Part shown: positions 14,176-27,700 of the stretch, one piece after another
How positions within the stretch are numbered: position 1 is the first letter of the stretch
How the letters are laid out: each line of letters begins with the position of its first letter
DNA from: Pseudoscleropodium purum
Lineage: Eukaryota; Streptophyta; Bryopsida; Hypnales; Brachytheciaceae
Length of the DNA: 64,000 nucleotides
Assembly (NCBI GenBank): GCA_963969395.1
Contig: OZ017803.1
Location: forward strand, 13,888,001 to 13,952,000
Direction of reading: 5' to 3'
The notes under the pieces: generated by a model
What the model was told of the DNA's origin: nothing
Database searches by the model: none
What the model saw: the letters and a program-made list of their open reading frames with translations, nothing else
Position numbers and translations under genes: made by a program

Positions 14176-15290
14176 CACTAAAAAGAGGCATACCACCCTG
14201 ATTTGGATTAGTTGTCCCATCTTTCAAAAAAAAATTTACAAGTAGTTGATTTTTTTTTAAATGCTTACCCTCAAAATTACCGTTGATTTCTCAAAAAATC
14301 ACAAACCGTTGATCTTGTGAGAATTAATCTAAGCCATCCAAACATGAAATACGAATGAATACTAGATATGGATACAATACCACATACAAATATGTATTGA
14401 ATACTGAAGACAAATACCAGATATAGATTTAGGATGAATTGTCCCATATTGATTGTCAAATAAGTTGGTTTCTAAAATTACAAGAAGGAGGACGGAGGGT
14501 AATGTAAATTTTAAAATTTTAAATCCTAAACTTTAAAATCTTAGTGTAAAGTGTCAATATGCACTATAAAGTGGCAGTAACTACCAATTCGTAGTAAATC
14601 ATGGAATGATAGACTATGTAGTTTTTGGTGAATCTTGGAGACTAAAAAAGCATTCTTAGTGAGTCTCGTAGTTACTACCACTTTTGAGTGCATTGTAACA
14701 CTTTGTGTCATAATATATTGAAATTTCAAAATTCTAGATTTTGAAACTTTGATTTCCAACCACCCCTCCCCTTCTTGTAATTTTAGAAACCAATTTATTT
14801 GACAATCAATATGAGACAATTCATCTTGTATCCATATCCAATATTGTATCCATATTCTGTATTCTATATTCAATACGTATTTGTATGCAATACCATATCC
14901 ATATCCGTATTCGTATCCAATATTTGGTATTTAGTATATATCCATATCCGTATTAAATATTTCATATTCAATACATATTTGTATGATGTATTATATCTAT
15001 ATCTGATATTCCATATTCAGTATGTATTTGTATGTTGTATTGTACTCATATTTGTATCCATATTTGGTATTCAATACATAGTCATATACAATATTATATC
15101 CATATCCAATATTTCATATTTGGATAGCTCAAATTAAATCTCATAAGATCAACGGCTTATGATTTTTTGAGAAATCAACAACAATTTCGAGGATAAGCAT
15201 TTTTTTTACAAAAATCAACAGCCTGTAAATTTTTTGAGAGAGGGGGGGGGGCAACTATTGCAAACCAAGGTGGTACACCTCTTTTCAGTG
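14176..15290. mobile_element. Large foldback element with CACTA/CACTG ends
   Basis: Almost the whole segment is an inverted repeat centred near 14.63 kb. The left end CACTAAAAAGAGG (14176) is mirrored by CCTCTTTTCAGTG (ending 15290). Further in, GTTGATTTCTCAAAAAATCA (14281-14300) is mirrored by TGATTTTTTGAGAAATCAAC (about 15160-15180). Near the centre, GTGGCAGTAACTAC is mirrored by GTAGTTACTACCAC. CACTA/CACTG ends recall the CACTA superfamily, but the 3-bp flanks (ATC and CAT) do not match, so the class is uncertain. The right arm is longer because of an internal repeat expansion. Confidence 0.7.
14815..15125 (+). repeat. Tandem repeat rich in TATCCATATCC, inside the foldback right arm
   Basis: About four diverged units of roughly 60-80 bp each contain ATTCAATACnTATTTGTATG followed by TATCCATATCCnTATT. 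The matching left arm (about 14350-14430) holds only about one unit, so the array expanded after or independently of the inversion. The open plus-strand frame through it (about 112 codons of Tyr/Ile/Phe/Val) is a by-product of the repeat, not a gene. Confidence 0.65.
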
Positions 15291-16648
15291 CATTGTAACA
15301 AAAAGCACAATTTTCTAACTAATTCATTCATTCATTAAAATGATTTAATTGATTAATTGTGCTTGTTAAATATGTCTTATACCCTCCTAACTTATATTTT
15401 TTGAGAAGCTACAAACTATCATTGCAATGAATATGGAATATTGGCACCATATCCTATTTATATCTTATATCCTGTTTGTATATTGCATCCCGTTTGTATC
15501 TTGCATCCCGTTTGTATCACATATATTTCTAGTAAAATTTTGCTGAAAATTTCCTTAAAAGTTTTTATTTAGAACCTTATTTCTAGGACTATATTTAAAA
15601 GCTCATTTAAAACACCCCTTTCTCTTGTAGTTTCTTTTTTGCAATGCTTTGTAATTCAACTGCAATATGTCCTTCAAAACTTTCCAAGTAGTTGACTCAC
15701 AAGTGAATTGTAGTTTCTAATGGCAATTCAAACATAGATGCTATGGTATAACTCATTAATTGGGTGCTCATCTCATCTTCCACTAGAAAATAGTCACCAA
15801 ATATCATGATGCATGCATACCAAGTGACTCTTTTTGATGGGTTCTTGCTCAGCAACAACCGATTTATGTCCTCTAGGTTCCATGATCTATTCAACTCTAA
15901 ATCTTGTACCACACTTTAAAACCATTTTATTGGTATTAGAGTGGATGGCTTTTCACATTCTTCTATCCTCCACTTTTTGTGCTACTATGTGTGTATACAA
16001 TTCTATTTTAAGCCTACCCCTCAAAACTAAAGTTCCAAAAAAGTAACTTGAACAACATTCCTAATAGTGATCTTCTACAACACTTATTTAGCATGGGACA
16101 GCTTTCACTTCTACTTGACTAGACTTAATAAAGTAGAAGTTGCATTATAGTATTGTGGTAGGATAACAACATGGAAATGACTACATCACATCTTCTGTGC
16201 TACTAGATTAAAAAAGGACGTTAAGAAAATGTCAAAAAAATATCCTTTCTAATCCCATTTTCAAATTTGTCCATAATTTTTTATTTAAGACTCAAAATCT
16301 AAAATAGATTTTTGGAAATGAAATTAAGATTGATTTCCCAATTTTTTAAATTCAAAGTTCATCAAAAAATTAACCTACTATACCTAGAAATGAAGTCTGA
16401 AATATTACTTGTAACTCAATTTTTGCGTTTTGCATATCCCACATGGTTAGTCTTGTCTCCTACCATCCCACTTATATAAAAGGTTTGTCATTTTATCTCT
16501 TCTTGTTTACACACTAGGTGGCTTGAGAAGCTAAGTATGCAACATTTTTGCCAAATATGGTGTATTGTATATGCCATAATGTGTATGATGTATTGTCACA
16601 ACTTGAAAATGATAGGAAAATGACTTTCTATGTCCTAGGGGAGTGACC
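15291..16648. other. AT-rich intergenic DNA with a short tandem repeat
   Basis: At about 15440-15520 there are three to four units like GCATCCCGTTTGTATCTT (about 19 bp). The rest has no supportable gene. The minus-strand frame at 15697-15912 has no recognisable motif. Confidence 0.5.
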
Positions 16649-17605
16649 TCAACCTCTAAATGCCCAAATTGTGTTTTTTGACAATATAGAAATTTTGGGC
16701 AACTAAATACGAATGGAGTTTTTATTTATTTTATTTGAAATTTTAACATGACATGTGACTAAGGGGTAGCTTTAAGGCCCCAAAATTTTCATAAATTTTG
16801 ACTACATGGTTAAAAAGTTATTGTATGATATGTACCTTTCATTGCTTCACATGTAGTAAAAAAAACTTCTTCAAAAATCATTTTTTTAAGAAATTAAAAT
16901 TTGAAATTGATTCTTTATATTTATATATACTTGGAAAAATTTAGATCATTCCATTTTGATCAATGAGTCAAAAGTTATGAAGAGTTTTAGTTTGTGGGAG
17001 TTTGAAGTTGTTATTGAATCTTGACTCTGATACAAACTTTGAAATCCTTTATTTAACTTAATTTCAATATTTTTAGAATAAAACAAAAACATTGGATGTA
17101 GATTACCACACATTACAATATTTATTACAACATTACCACCATTGTAATTATCGTTTTTCAATTCCATAAATAAATTGTTAACAATTTAATATTTTGAATC
17201 ATTCTCTACTCCTTTCTATTTACTATTTTTTTTCTATATGTTGTATGACTTCAAATGATTTGAAAATTTTCAAGCATGTAGCCAACTTGACTTGAAAAAT
17301 AAATTCAAAGAATAACCACCATTTTGGACATTTTTCTATACAAATGTGACCTTCTAAAGTGCATCTACTCAGATTTTTGCATAGCCAAAAAAAGGAAATA
17401 TGTCACTTTAAATACTAATATCTTGCAATCTACACGGTGGAAATTTTTGAAATTTTTTTCCACATATTTTCAAACAAGATTACTACAAGATCCTTTGGTT
17501 ACATATGTCCAAAACTTTTTTTTTCTAAAATTTGATACATGTCCTAAAAATGGCAATTTGAAAGCAGTTTTGGTGAAAACATAGTCAAAATCATTTAGGG
17601 GTTAA
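16649..17605 (+). mobile_element. TTAA-type inverted-terminal element, copy E3
   Basis: The left edge is TCAACCTCTAAATGCCC (from 16649; the TTAA has drifted to TCAA). The right edge is CATTTAGGGGTTAA (ending 17605). The 957-bp body aligns with E1 almost end to end: AGCTTTAAGGCCCC, then the GGTTAAAAAGTTATTGTATG block, the CTTTCTATTTACTATTTTTT block, the CATTTTGGACATTTTTC block and the ACTACAAGATCCT block. It lies in the same orientation as E1. No transposase frame is visible. Confidence 0.7.
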
Positions 17606-17960
17606 ATTTTCATCACTTCATAATAACTACAGTATGCCTTGACATGTTTCAATCCATTAAAATGGCGCAAAGACTCCATTGCAACTTCATAATGACTTCC
17701 AATGTCTTCAGTGTCATTGGAGAATTGAATGATTGTTGACGTGGATGTCCATGTCACATGCAAGACAAAATGCTTTCCACATGGCACTTCAATAGCCATT
17801 GCCTTAAACCTTTTTTCTTTATCACCTTACCAAGAACTTGTTTCATCCATTTCCTCATTTAAATCAAAAATAGATGGTGATAATACACTTGTAGTCATTT
17901 ATATAACTTGTCCATTATGACTACAAGGGCCCCAAGTCATTTTGTACTTGAAAGTGTCCT
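17606..17960 (-). pseudogene. Unidentified coding relic with a premature stop
   Basis: Read on the minus strand, a protein-like segment SVLSPSIFDLNEEMDETSSW is followed by a stop (TAA, at 17827-17829). The same frame then continues for about 75 codons through GDKEKRFKAMAIEVPCGKHF to a terminal stop near 17602. The composition (Glu/Asp/Lys mix, no homopolymers) is unlike frames in the surrounding AT-rich DNA, which is why I take it as an old gene fragment. I do not recognise the family. It abuts the right end of element E3. Confidence 0.4.
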
Positions 17961-20900
17961 CATTCTTTTCAGTAATTTATTCCATCATTTTTTTATAGTG
18001 TAAATGCAAATGCTCTAGATGAAAGTAGTAACAACCATCCAAAATTTGTAAAAATAACTTGGATAAATGCCTAACTTATTTTTTTAATTTTTAATTTTTT
18101 AATTTTGATATAATACTTTTTGTGTTACCTAACTATTTTTTGCACTTTAATTAATTATTAGGCAAAAAGCTACCCAAGCTGCTAAAAAGCTATGGTTTAT
18201 AAATTATATATAGTTTATTTTTAAAAGTGTCAATCATTGATGATTTCAATTAATTATCATTTGAATCTATGAAAATTGATTATAAAATCTACCAAAAATT
18301 AATTTTGATTTTTCCAAATAAAAATTAGATATGTAGATGAAAACAAAGTAAATTATTGGGTACAATGCCACTTTCGAAAGTTCTGAAAAAACACTTCAAG
18401 TATCTTAATTGTACATTATTGATTTAAGTCATAGGTCAATTGGAATATTTAGGGATAAAGTATTTATAAGGTTATAAAAACAATAGTTAAGGTGTTTTCT
18501 TTTTATTGCAATAATAAAGAAAGACCTATAATATTTGTAGTATATTACTTAAAGTACTTGCTACTTTTGTATTAAACATTTGCTAGTATAGTCAAATAAG
18601 TCTTGATTTTGGAAAGAGATGTGATAGTATTGTATACATTGTATTACACTTTATGAAATAAAAGTTCCTTTTTGCATAAACTTCAAAGTGTGTCTTGTTC
18701 TATGGTACACAAGGTTATTGATGATTAAGCAAAAAGTAACAAATATTTGTACAATGCCTTCAATATTACTAATTTATATCCAATCTTTACCTTCTTATTT
18801 CATTTAGAAATTTAGAAGTTCTACAAAAGTAGATTTCAAATATCAACATTCAAATACAATAAATTTTTGAAAACTTTATACTTTCACTATAACTAAAATT
18901 ACATAACATCCAAATTATACAAAGTGCCTCAAAAATATTAGAAGAAATCACCATGTTCAAGATGTAATAATTTTTACAAGCACCTACAGTTTAATTAACA
19001 AATAAAAATAAAAATGCAATAAAAACCTACTAAAAATTGCTAGTTTTGGGCCTATTGATATTAAAATGCTTGTAGAAACTTGAGGCAAAGTATTTTTTCT
19101 TGAACACTTTGCTTTGCTTTCACCCATGTTTAATTGAGATTGCAATGTTAATTATACATGAGAAAAAATGCCAAATACATTCTTTATCATGTAAATCTTT
19201 TCAACCTTCTAAAGTCCCATTGTCCCCTTTGAGGGACAAAATGAATTTTGGGTAGGCTCCTATGGTCTTAATTTTTGTCAAAATATTTTGAATTTTTTTT
19301 AAGATAGGAAATTATATTAGCTTTTTAAGAATCTAATTTTTATTTGAATTGTTGCTTGGAAACAAAAAAATTTGCAAAAAGTTAAAATAAGATTTAAAAT
19401 TTTTTTTCTTATAGAAAATATTTTTGTCTGTAGTAATGAATGAAAATGACTAGTACAAATTTGAAATGTTTTCAATCAAACAATTGTAGTTACCATAAGC
19501 ACCAATGGATAACAAAGTCCAAAAGTAGATATACCAAAGTTGTAGTGTGTGATATACTATACATCATCTTTGAAGTTTGAAAAAAAATTAGTTGTAATTT
19601 TTTTTTAAATTAATTTTAAAGTTAGCCATATCTAAAACTTAATTTTGTTCACCATGATTTGGAATACTTTTTTTTTGTCAATTTGTTTTTAGAACTCAAA
19701 GAAAGAAAATTTCATGCCTTAGCATGTTGGTTTACATCATTTCAAATTGTTGTACATAAAAATTGAAGGAAATTGACATTTATAGAATTAAGGATATCAA
19801 ATATGCCAATGATGTTGGTTCACACAATATTTGAATTTGAGTTTCACATACATGCAAATGTTGTTGGTTCTCACAATATTTGAAATTCTTTTTGAATCGA
19901 GAGCATAGGATAGCATTCATTATTGTAGAGAGAGTACAAGTTACAATATGGATCATTATTACATCGTAAATCCCCTTGCATTTGAAATACTTATTTGTTG
20001 AACTGGACAATGTGTTCAATTTATATTTTACAATCGTATTATGTATTGTTAGGTTCAATTTTTTTGTCCAAAGATTTGAGTTTATAATGCAAAAATAATT
20101 GTTCCAAAAAAATTCCCCCAAAACTAAATTATCATTGTCAATATTGTCAAAAAGTTAAAAAATTTCAAAAATTACATTGACCTTCATAAAAAAAAAGGCA
20201 ATTTTTTGAATGGTAAACAATTATCCCAATTTTGTATAATTTGAAGAACATGTACGAAGACTTATGTTGTTCCAAAAAATGGTATGACAAAGCCAATTCA
20301 AAATGATGCAAAAAAAAAACATTTAAGTTATTGCCTAAAGACAAACCCAAACTCTTTGCCAAATTCTAGAAGTAGTGATAACTAAAATTCTAGATTTCAA
20401 GCCTTGTAACAACATTTGCACCTCTTCAAAGGGAACTTAAAAGTTGTCACTAAAAGTTAGATAAAGTTGTGGGATTTAAGAGCAACTCAGATTCAAATGT
20501 TGTTGTAGATTGAGATTCAAATGTGGGTATACATTGAGATTCAAATGGCAACTGGGTGGAAGGTCAAGGTCTGTAGGCAAAACCACAAGGTTGAAGTTGC
20601 AATTGTAAGCTAGATGTTTCAATCCCAAAATGTAAAATGAAAAAAACATGATACTCTACTAAATAGTTACAAAACAAAGTCCATTTGAATGATTGATTTG
20701 CATTCCACATTTGGAAATGGTAAACTGAATGCTCAAACTTAGTTGTCTTCTCTACCTTTGAAATATTTGCACAAACTATAGCCAGACCAAAAGAGCTTCT
20801 TAGGTGTACACTACGTAGCAGAGCTTTGTTGAAGAGGAGAAAAAAATAGCACAAGTATACATCTATTTGCACCTACATTTTACACAATCTAAGTATCGGA

Positions 20901-21696
20901 ATCTATGTATTAGAGATGAAAAAACAATAACAAAAATGGCCCTAAACTCATATTCCTAATCCAAAAAAGTCCAAAGTCAAATTTGACACCTTGCCAAACT
21001 CACGACCCCTCAATGCATAATTGCACACTATGTAATTGTATATTTTCTGTATTAAAAATTTTGTAAACACATTTGAAAACCCATTTGTCACCTAAGCTAG
21101 TGGAACTAGAGGATGTTGAGAGAAATTGGATTGAGGTGTTACCATTTTTTATACGATTAGGATTGGCAAAAGCAAATGGTTTCTCTTTGGCTTGTACTGC
21201 TCTCTTTAGGTCATGTAGCACAAAATAGTAGTCAAGACAAAGATGAGAAATCATTCCTAGAATATGATGTTGCCACTCACAACAAGGTTGCTGCAGAGCA
21301 ACAAGCGACAGAGCAAGAGCTCAATATCCTCACCATCGAGTGACAAGCTTCCTAAAAGATGATGGATGTATTTGTTGAAGCGTTTGTTGAATCTACAACT
21401 TTGGAAAACTCAAGCTTCTTTCTTCATGGCAATTTTTCAATTGCAAGTAGCAAGAGACAAGCTACAATGTTTGAACAAGAAATTAGGTTTTGAAACTTCA
21501 AAGAAGGGCTCCTTGCATGAACAACATAGATCTCATGCAAAAAACATAGTTTTGTAGGTACAAAGATGTACAAGTTCAAACCTAAGTTTGATCTCTACAT
21601 GCCATAAAAAAAGGTTTGTCTAATTCTTCCATTTTCTCCCATTTTTTACAATTGATATGATTCCTCTAATTGTCCTGCGGATTCTTATGTGAAGTC
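17961..21696. other. AT-rich intergenic DNA with minor repeats
   Basis: At about 19199-19260 the segment TCAACCTTCTAAAGTCCC, then CATTGTCCCC and TTTTGGGTAGG, matches the left end of element E2. It looks like another copy whose right end I cannot place. A 51-bp-period duplication at about 19808-19890 repeats GTTGGTTCnCACAATATTTG. Around 21260-21560 a plus-strand frame with scattered stops has a protein-like look (for example AAEQQATEQELNI) but no recognised family. Confidence 0.5.
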
Positions 21697-22880
21697 TTAA
21701 ATTAATGGACTTAGAATTTGACCGTTATGACTAATATAATTGACTATTTTCTCAAAATTGGATCTTTCTAGAGATTCAAGAAGCCAACATCTACTCACTA
21801 ACATCTTTATCCAGGGTTTAATGCCTTCAAGTAATAGAGTTCTCTCTCCTTGGAGAACAACATCATAATCATTCAATAAAACATCTTTAAAATGAAGAAG
21901 ACCAATGATCATTTCATAGCAAGTCATTGCATGGCTATACACATTGGATGCTTGAATAAATATATCCAATGTAACATTGTGATTTTTCAATATTTCAAGG
22001 ATTCTCCAAAATCTTGTACCCACCACCCCAACTAAACACCCCTAGTCTGTGGCATAAAACACATGAGAAGTATAACCATAAACCAAAGAACTATCATCCA
22101 AATTCAAATCGTGGAACCCTTTAGAAGTATTGAGAAGCACATTTGATGCTTTCAGGTCTCAATGGATAATGTTGTGCTTGTACAAGCCCTTCATCCCTTT
22201 TGCAATATTCAACATGTTTGATTTGAGTTTTTCTAAGGTAAACAATTCATACACATTGCATTCATATTGCAATTTGTAATCCATAAGCTTGCACAAATTA
22301 CTCCAACACTTCTGCATTTGAAATGCAAACTATCCATTCATCACCACCGTTCCATGTAGTATTCGCAAAGCAAATAGAGAGATGTATGCATCACTTGTTT
22401 GCTGAAGCATTCTCTTGGTTCATTGCTGTTGGAAATTGCACATGGAAGAGCCCTCCTTGAACACCTTCAATACATACTTATTACAAAACACAAAGTCTAG
22501 TGAATCTTTGGCCTCAAAGATTTTGGCTTGGCTTCCTTCGGCAATCTTAGCGCCCAACAATAAAGCATCATTGAAGTCAAGGAAGAAAGTCCCCTTGCTT
22601 GGCCATTGCCTTTGAAGATTTTGTACAATCTCTAAGTTCGTCTAATGCAAGACTTCACCCTCATGGCCATTCAACATACTATTTGACACTATCAATCTCC
22701 GTTGATTGAAGCTCGTTCCAATGATTTCAAGAAGCATCAATCTCAAAATCAACCTTTGTTGCGAATTCACTCCTCTATCGCATCATTCTATCAATGCACA
22801 TGGAAGACTTTGAGGATGAGGAGGGTGCAATTGCAAGTGTCATTGAGACTACCCCTGAAGTTAGTGTCACACCACTTTAA
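21697..22880 (-). pseudogene. Protein kinase pseudogene
   Basis: On the minus strand the kinase subdomains appear in order from about 22.6 kb downwards. A glycine-loop-like LLLGAKIAEGSQAKIFEAK is followed by a segment ending ALRILHGTVVMNG. The catalytic-loop relic is IIH-stop-DLKASNVLL, where the Arg of HRD has become TGA (22159-22161). Then comes GTRFWRILEIL in place of the usual GT..WRAPE, and the C-lobe NVYSHAMTCYEMI...KPWIKMLVSRCWLLESLERSNFEKIV. Several other in-frame stops (TAA, TAG) occur. The loop residues DLKASNVLL and the C-lobe are typical of plant Ser/Thr kinases of the Raf/TKL-like group. The gene cannot encode an active kinase. The upstream extent to about 22880 is inferred from protein-like but interrupted sequence. 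Confidence 0.75.
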
Positions 22881-22914
22881 TAGGAGGCAACAATTGCAAC
22901 ACATAAGCAATTCA

Positions 22915-23002
22915 TTTGCAATGGTTTTGCAATTGAATGATGTGTAATAAACCTTAGTTTGAACCTAACAAGATAATTATTCAATTGCAAAACCATTGCA
23001 AA
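22915..23002. repeat. Perfect 24-bp inverted repeat (hairpin)
   Basis: Positions 22915-22938 are the exact reverse complement of 22979-23002, with a 40-bp spacer. The arms contain CAATGGTTTTGCAATTGAAT and its complement. The region just downstream repeats CATTGCAA several times, but nothing else nearby pairs this well. Transcribed RNA could fold into a hairpin. No function is assigned. Confidence 0.8.
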
Positions 23003-24480
23003 GTTGTCATTGATTTGGTGAAAATGCCTGACATAGAATCCATACTATTGTATTTTCAAAGTGTTGCAAATTCTTGAAATTTCAAATACAAAGTCATGTG
23101 AAGAAAGTAACTGATAAGAGAAAAAATCATTGCAATAATCATTGTAAAAAATTCTGAAATTACATAGCAAGTCATTTTATACTTTGATGCTAAGAAACCA
23201 AACAATACAACAATACCAATTGAAAGATGTGAAAGACAATCAAGAAGAATTAAAAATCCATTGCAAGCAACTATAATTGCCATTTCATTGCAAAAAAAAT
23301 ACAAACTATCATTAGAAAATCATAGCAAAATAATTTCAAGAGCCTTAAAAATAATTTCACGTCAAATATACTTTGTATTACATTTCAAAACCAATCGATT
23401 TAAAATACCCAAAGTTGTGCAGAACTACTGCTAAATCATAGCAATTTTGTTAAATGTATTATCATGTCAACTATGTTTTTTTTATTATTTCAAAAACAAT
23501 AACAATAAAATTTCCAAAATAATACAAAACCATTGCAAATACAATGCTATTGTATTGTTTGGGACCTCACTACTACTATTTATACTATTTCATTACAATT
23601 AATTGTATAAAAATGTGTACAAAACTATGAATTTTTCTTTTGATTGCTTAATTGTATAACATAAATTAGAATTACTAAAATACACACTCAACAATAAAAA
23701 AAAATATCATGTACTTATACAGATTCAATGTACATATCCCAATAAAAGAATGTAAAACAAATGCATATGTGCCATAAAGATCAGTTATAGAACATTTTAT
23801 ATACTGAAATTTTGTTATACAAATGTGCTCACCTATCACCACTCTATAAAAATCAATAAAAAGACTAAAAATACTCCTACATGCAAGGAAAATGTGTTAA
23901 AAACTATTTTGCACCTAATTTGCTATTTAGTATGATGAACACCTTTATGAAAGCTAAATTGCAATATTTGCTACGTTGGAATCATCACAACTTGTCCATT
24001 GGCCGATTGCTACCATCAATGCTTGCTTTTATTGTGTCCAATAACATTCTTATGATGCGTCTTTTGTTTCACTAGATCTCCACATTTCCATCACAATGTT
24101 GACTTTCAATTGTAAGAAAATCATAAACAACCTCTCTTCAGATAACACATAGTCCCAAAAGTAAAGAAAGGATAATCATGTCATCGATTGACTCTTGTAT
24201 CTAGATAACGAGGATAAAAAAACCAAATCAAAAAACCTAATGAGAAATTAGAATGTGTAGATGCACAATAGCCATCTATAGGTACGTTTGAGCTTGAATC
24301 TCTTCCACATTACTTTTGCGAGCTCATCCTAGATTCGTTTATGAGGACTGAATTTATAGATCAATCAGCTTGGGCCTCAAGATTGCACTGAATCTCCCAA
24401 AGTAGGTAACAATTAGCAACCAAAGCTAACTTCAATGATCATACATACTAGTCATGTTATTCCTACAACCTTATACTCAA
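23003..24480. other. AT-rich intergenic DNA
   Basis: This stretch has repeated CATTGCAA-like words up to about 23.55 kb, and beyond that nothing recognisable on either strand. Confidence 0.5.
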
Positions 24481-24495
24481 CATCCTAGGCTACTT

Positions 24496-24700
24496 CTATA
24501 TTGGAGGGATTGTCATTTGACTTAGGATTGAAGTTTTAAATTTACATAGAACTCCAACATGCTTAGGCAAGTGTGAGGAATCCCCGCAAATGGCCAGCTC
24601 TCTCATGTTGCGCTTCTTACTTCTCAACCCCATCTCACCAATAGAGTGCTCCAGAACATAGGATTTGATACCAAACCTCACTTCATCATATCTTGATTGG
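24496..24700 (-). pseudogene. Unidentified coding-like fragment, possibly leucine-rich repeat
   Basis: On the minus strand a run of about 65 codons includes GEMGLRSKKRNMRELAICGD and then HLPKHVGVLCKFKT, ending in IPPI and a stop. The LPxHVGxLCxFKT pattern recalls a leucine-rich-repeat unit (LPxxIGxLxxLKxL), but one unit is too little to be sure. Adjacent sequence on both sides is interrupted by stops, so it is at best a gene fragment. Confidence 0.25.
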
Positions 24701-27700
24701 AATACCTTCTATAAAATATTGAATTGCATCTACTAATATTGAAGAGAAAGTAGAGTTTTTAGCTTTTTTTGTGAGAATTGCAAAGTGTAGGACATCCTAG
24801 TGCACAATTTCATCAAAGGAAGTAAATATTGTTAAAAATTTAGAACACAATCTACAATAATTTTGGACATTTCATTAGACACACACTTTTTTGAAAAGCT
24901 TTGTACAAGACTCAACCCTAATTCTAAAAGTAAAAATGAATGTTAGGCCTCGGGACCTTTCTTTCTTGCAATTCACTACACAGCCTTAATTGAAGATTTG
25001 CCTCCTCAAATTCTTTTGTTTTCAATTTAAATAGTCATTTCTTTCACCAATTATTCACATGCATGGAAATAGGAACAGAAGATCCAAACCTAAACCACCA
25101 CTTATTAACAATAAATATAAGGCTTACTAAACAAACCTCAAGCAAGGGCAACCTTGTAGCTGAACCTTGCTTGAGGAAAATCCTTCCAAGAAAAACATTA
25201 CACCTTATCCAATTTGCTTAACAACAAACATTGTAATAGTCATGCATGTATGGAACTCAATGAAGGCTAAAGATTCACTACATGGTGTATTAATAGTTCT
25301 ATAAATTAGGCAACATACATTTCATCATGAATAACATCATGATAGTTTTCAAGGTACACTAAGGCATTCTGTTCATTCTGATGTGTATTTGTGGCAATTA
25401 TAAATTAGATGCCATGCAAGGCATGGCCATTTTATACAAGTTCAAAGAATGTTCAAATTCACATTGCACCATTAAAGAGTCTTCATTACTGAACAAATGA
25501 GACCGTGAACCATGTATACTTTTCAAAAATATGTTCATGAGTTACAAATATAAGAATTTGAAAAATTACCAAGCAACCTGAAAATTTTGGTCAAGAAGTA
25601 GATTGACACTAAATGTGGTTCAAAAATAAACCCGATAACAATGCAAATGGTATAAACACATGTAGTTACTATTGCGTCAATATCCATCATACATGAATGG
25701 AATACATTTGAATGATGACAACTTGCAATAACTACTAAATGTGTAACCACCAAGAATACAAAAGATACTGATGTTGGAAATTCCTAGCTTTAATATAGAC
25801 ATCTTCACACAAGTTTCTTCTTCAATGTACACCTATTCAATCATGCAACATACCATAAAAATTATCAATTGACAACGTTCAAACCAATCCTAAAGTCCAC
25901 ATAAATGCCCTTCCATTGTGCAAGCAACATGCACACTTGATACTTTATATTCATGTTGTTATGTAATTGACATGGTCTTCACAAATTACAAGCAACCCTA
26001 GCAGACATTTCCAAGTAAACTGAATGCTTTGTCAAAATTGACATGTAGGCATGAATACTCTCTAGTACTCAAAGTGAGAGAAACTCTTGTATATGAATAT
26101 TTTAAAATATGTACACAAATATAAATCTTCCATTAATGAAGGTCAAGCTTGTAGAGACCCTCTTAAAGGTGGCCAATAAATATACGTACTCAATTAGTGT
26201 ATGGCCCATATGAGATAAAAGCACTCTATAATTTAATACAAATACTAAAAGTTCAAGAAAGTACTCACATTTGACCATTTAAAATAGTTGTTTTATGTCT
26301 AATCAATATAGAAAGTCCTTTATACAAATACTCAAGTGTTGAGAGGAAGATCTTCAAATGATAAGATTATGATTCAAGAATTTTAAATTTCCGAATGGCC
26401 CAATTAGACCCTTAAAATCAACCAATATGCAGCTTTGTATGCCTCCATACAACTTGTATCTCACGATATGCAATTTCAAATAAGCGTGGACCATACTTGA
26501 GGACTATACTTCTGTAGAGTTTGGGGATAAAATTAGCTTCTAGCTTTGAGAGAACATATTTCATATGCAAAGGAATAAATAGACCTCTAAAAGAATACTA
26601 TGAGACAAGGGTAATCTTAAAGTAACAATTTACATCAATTAAGAAGACAAACCGTACCAGTGAATGTGGAATAGAATAGAAAACTAATTAAACTTAAGAT
26701 CAAGATAACTACAATGAAAAAAGATTGGCACATCCTAAGAAATTCAAAGCATCATGCAAAGCCATTATTGCATTAGAAATAGTAATAATATAAAAAACAA
26801 ACTAGGAAATATTATGTTGCTCAAGAAATATTATGTTGTTGTTCATCCTTGTTATTTATACTGCTAATCACTTTTATGTCACAATAGAATGAGTACTTTA
26901 CTTATTTAAATATAATAATTTTGGCATTATATAGAAATATTTATAATTACATTATTTAGATGAGTTTTAATATTTATAATATAGTAAAGGAGATGACATC
27001 ATTTGAAGTAGCTTTAAGATGACTCCTTATTGTTGCCATGACAAGTAATTATAAAATGAAGGATTTACGTAAGAGCTTCGTCGTATTTGATGATTATTTT
27101 TCTTTGTTTTTCATTTAAATTATACTATGTCAAATTATAAGATTTTTTCTAAGTCTCAAGATAAAAAATCTCAATCGGAGTATGAGTTTGAATTTTTTTA
27201 TTGCAATTCTTGAATCAACTTTAATTGTCATTGGGTCTTTCATTGTCACATGGGAGACCACAAGATGAAGGTAGGCCTTCTCAACTACCAAAACAACCTT
27301 GCATAGAAAAAAGATGGCATGGAAATCTTCAACATGACATTTAAGCTTTGGTAATCTTGTTGCAATTTGGATGTGTTGAGTCCAATAGTTGTGAACTAAC
27401 ATTTGAAGAATGTTTTAAAAGTTTAAATGACGATCAATATTATTGTATGGTCATGCCTATTGAGGAGAGTTGTTATTACCAATGATGATTAGAGGGGCTA
27501 GTGAATCTTTTAACTAAGGTGAATCATATTAACTATGTTGCTACTATTGTCAAACACATTATCAAGTTCTTGCAAATGGAATAGTATTTTGATTGGAACT
27601 TTACTTTTTTACCTCTATTAGACAAATGGTAGTTTTTAAATTTTCATTTCATACTTGGAATTTTTTTTTTAATTAATTTTGTATTTGTAAAATTGTACAA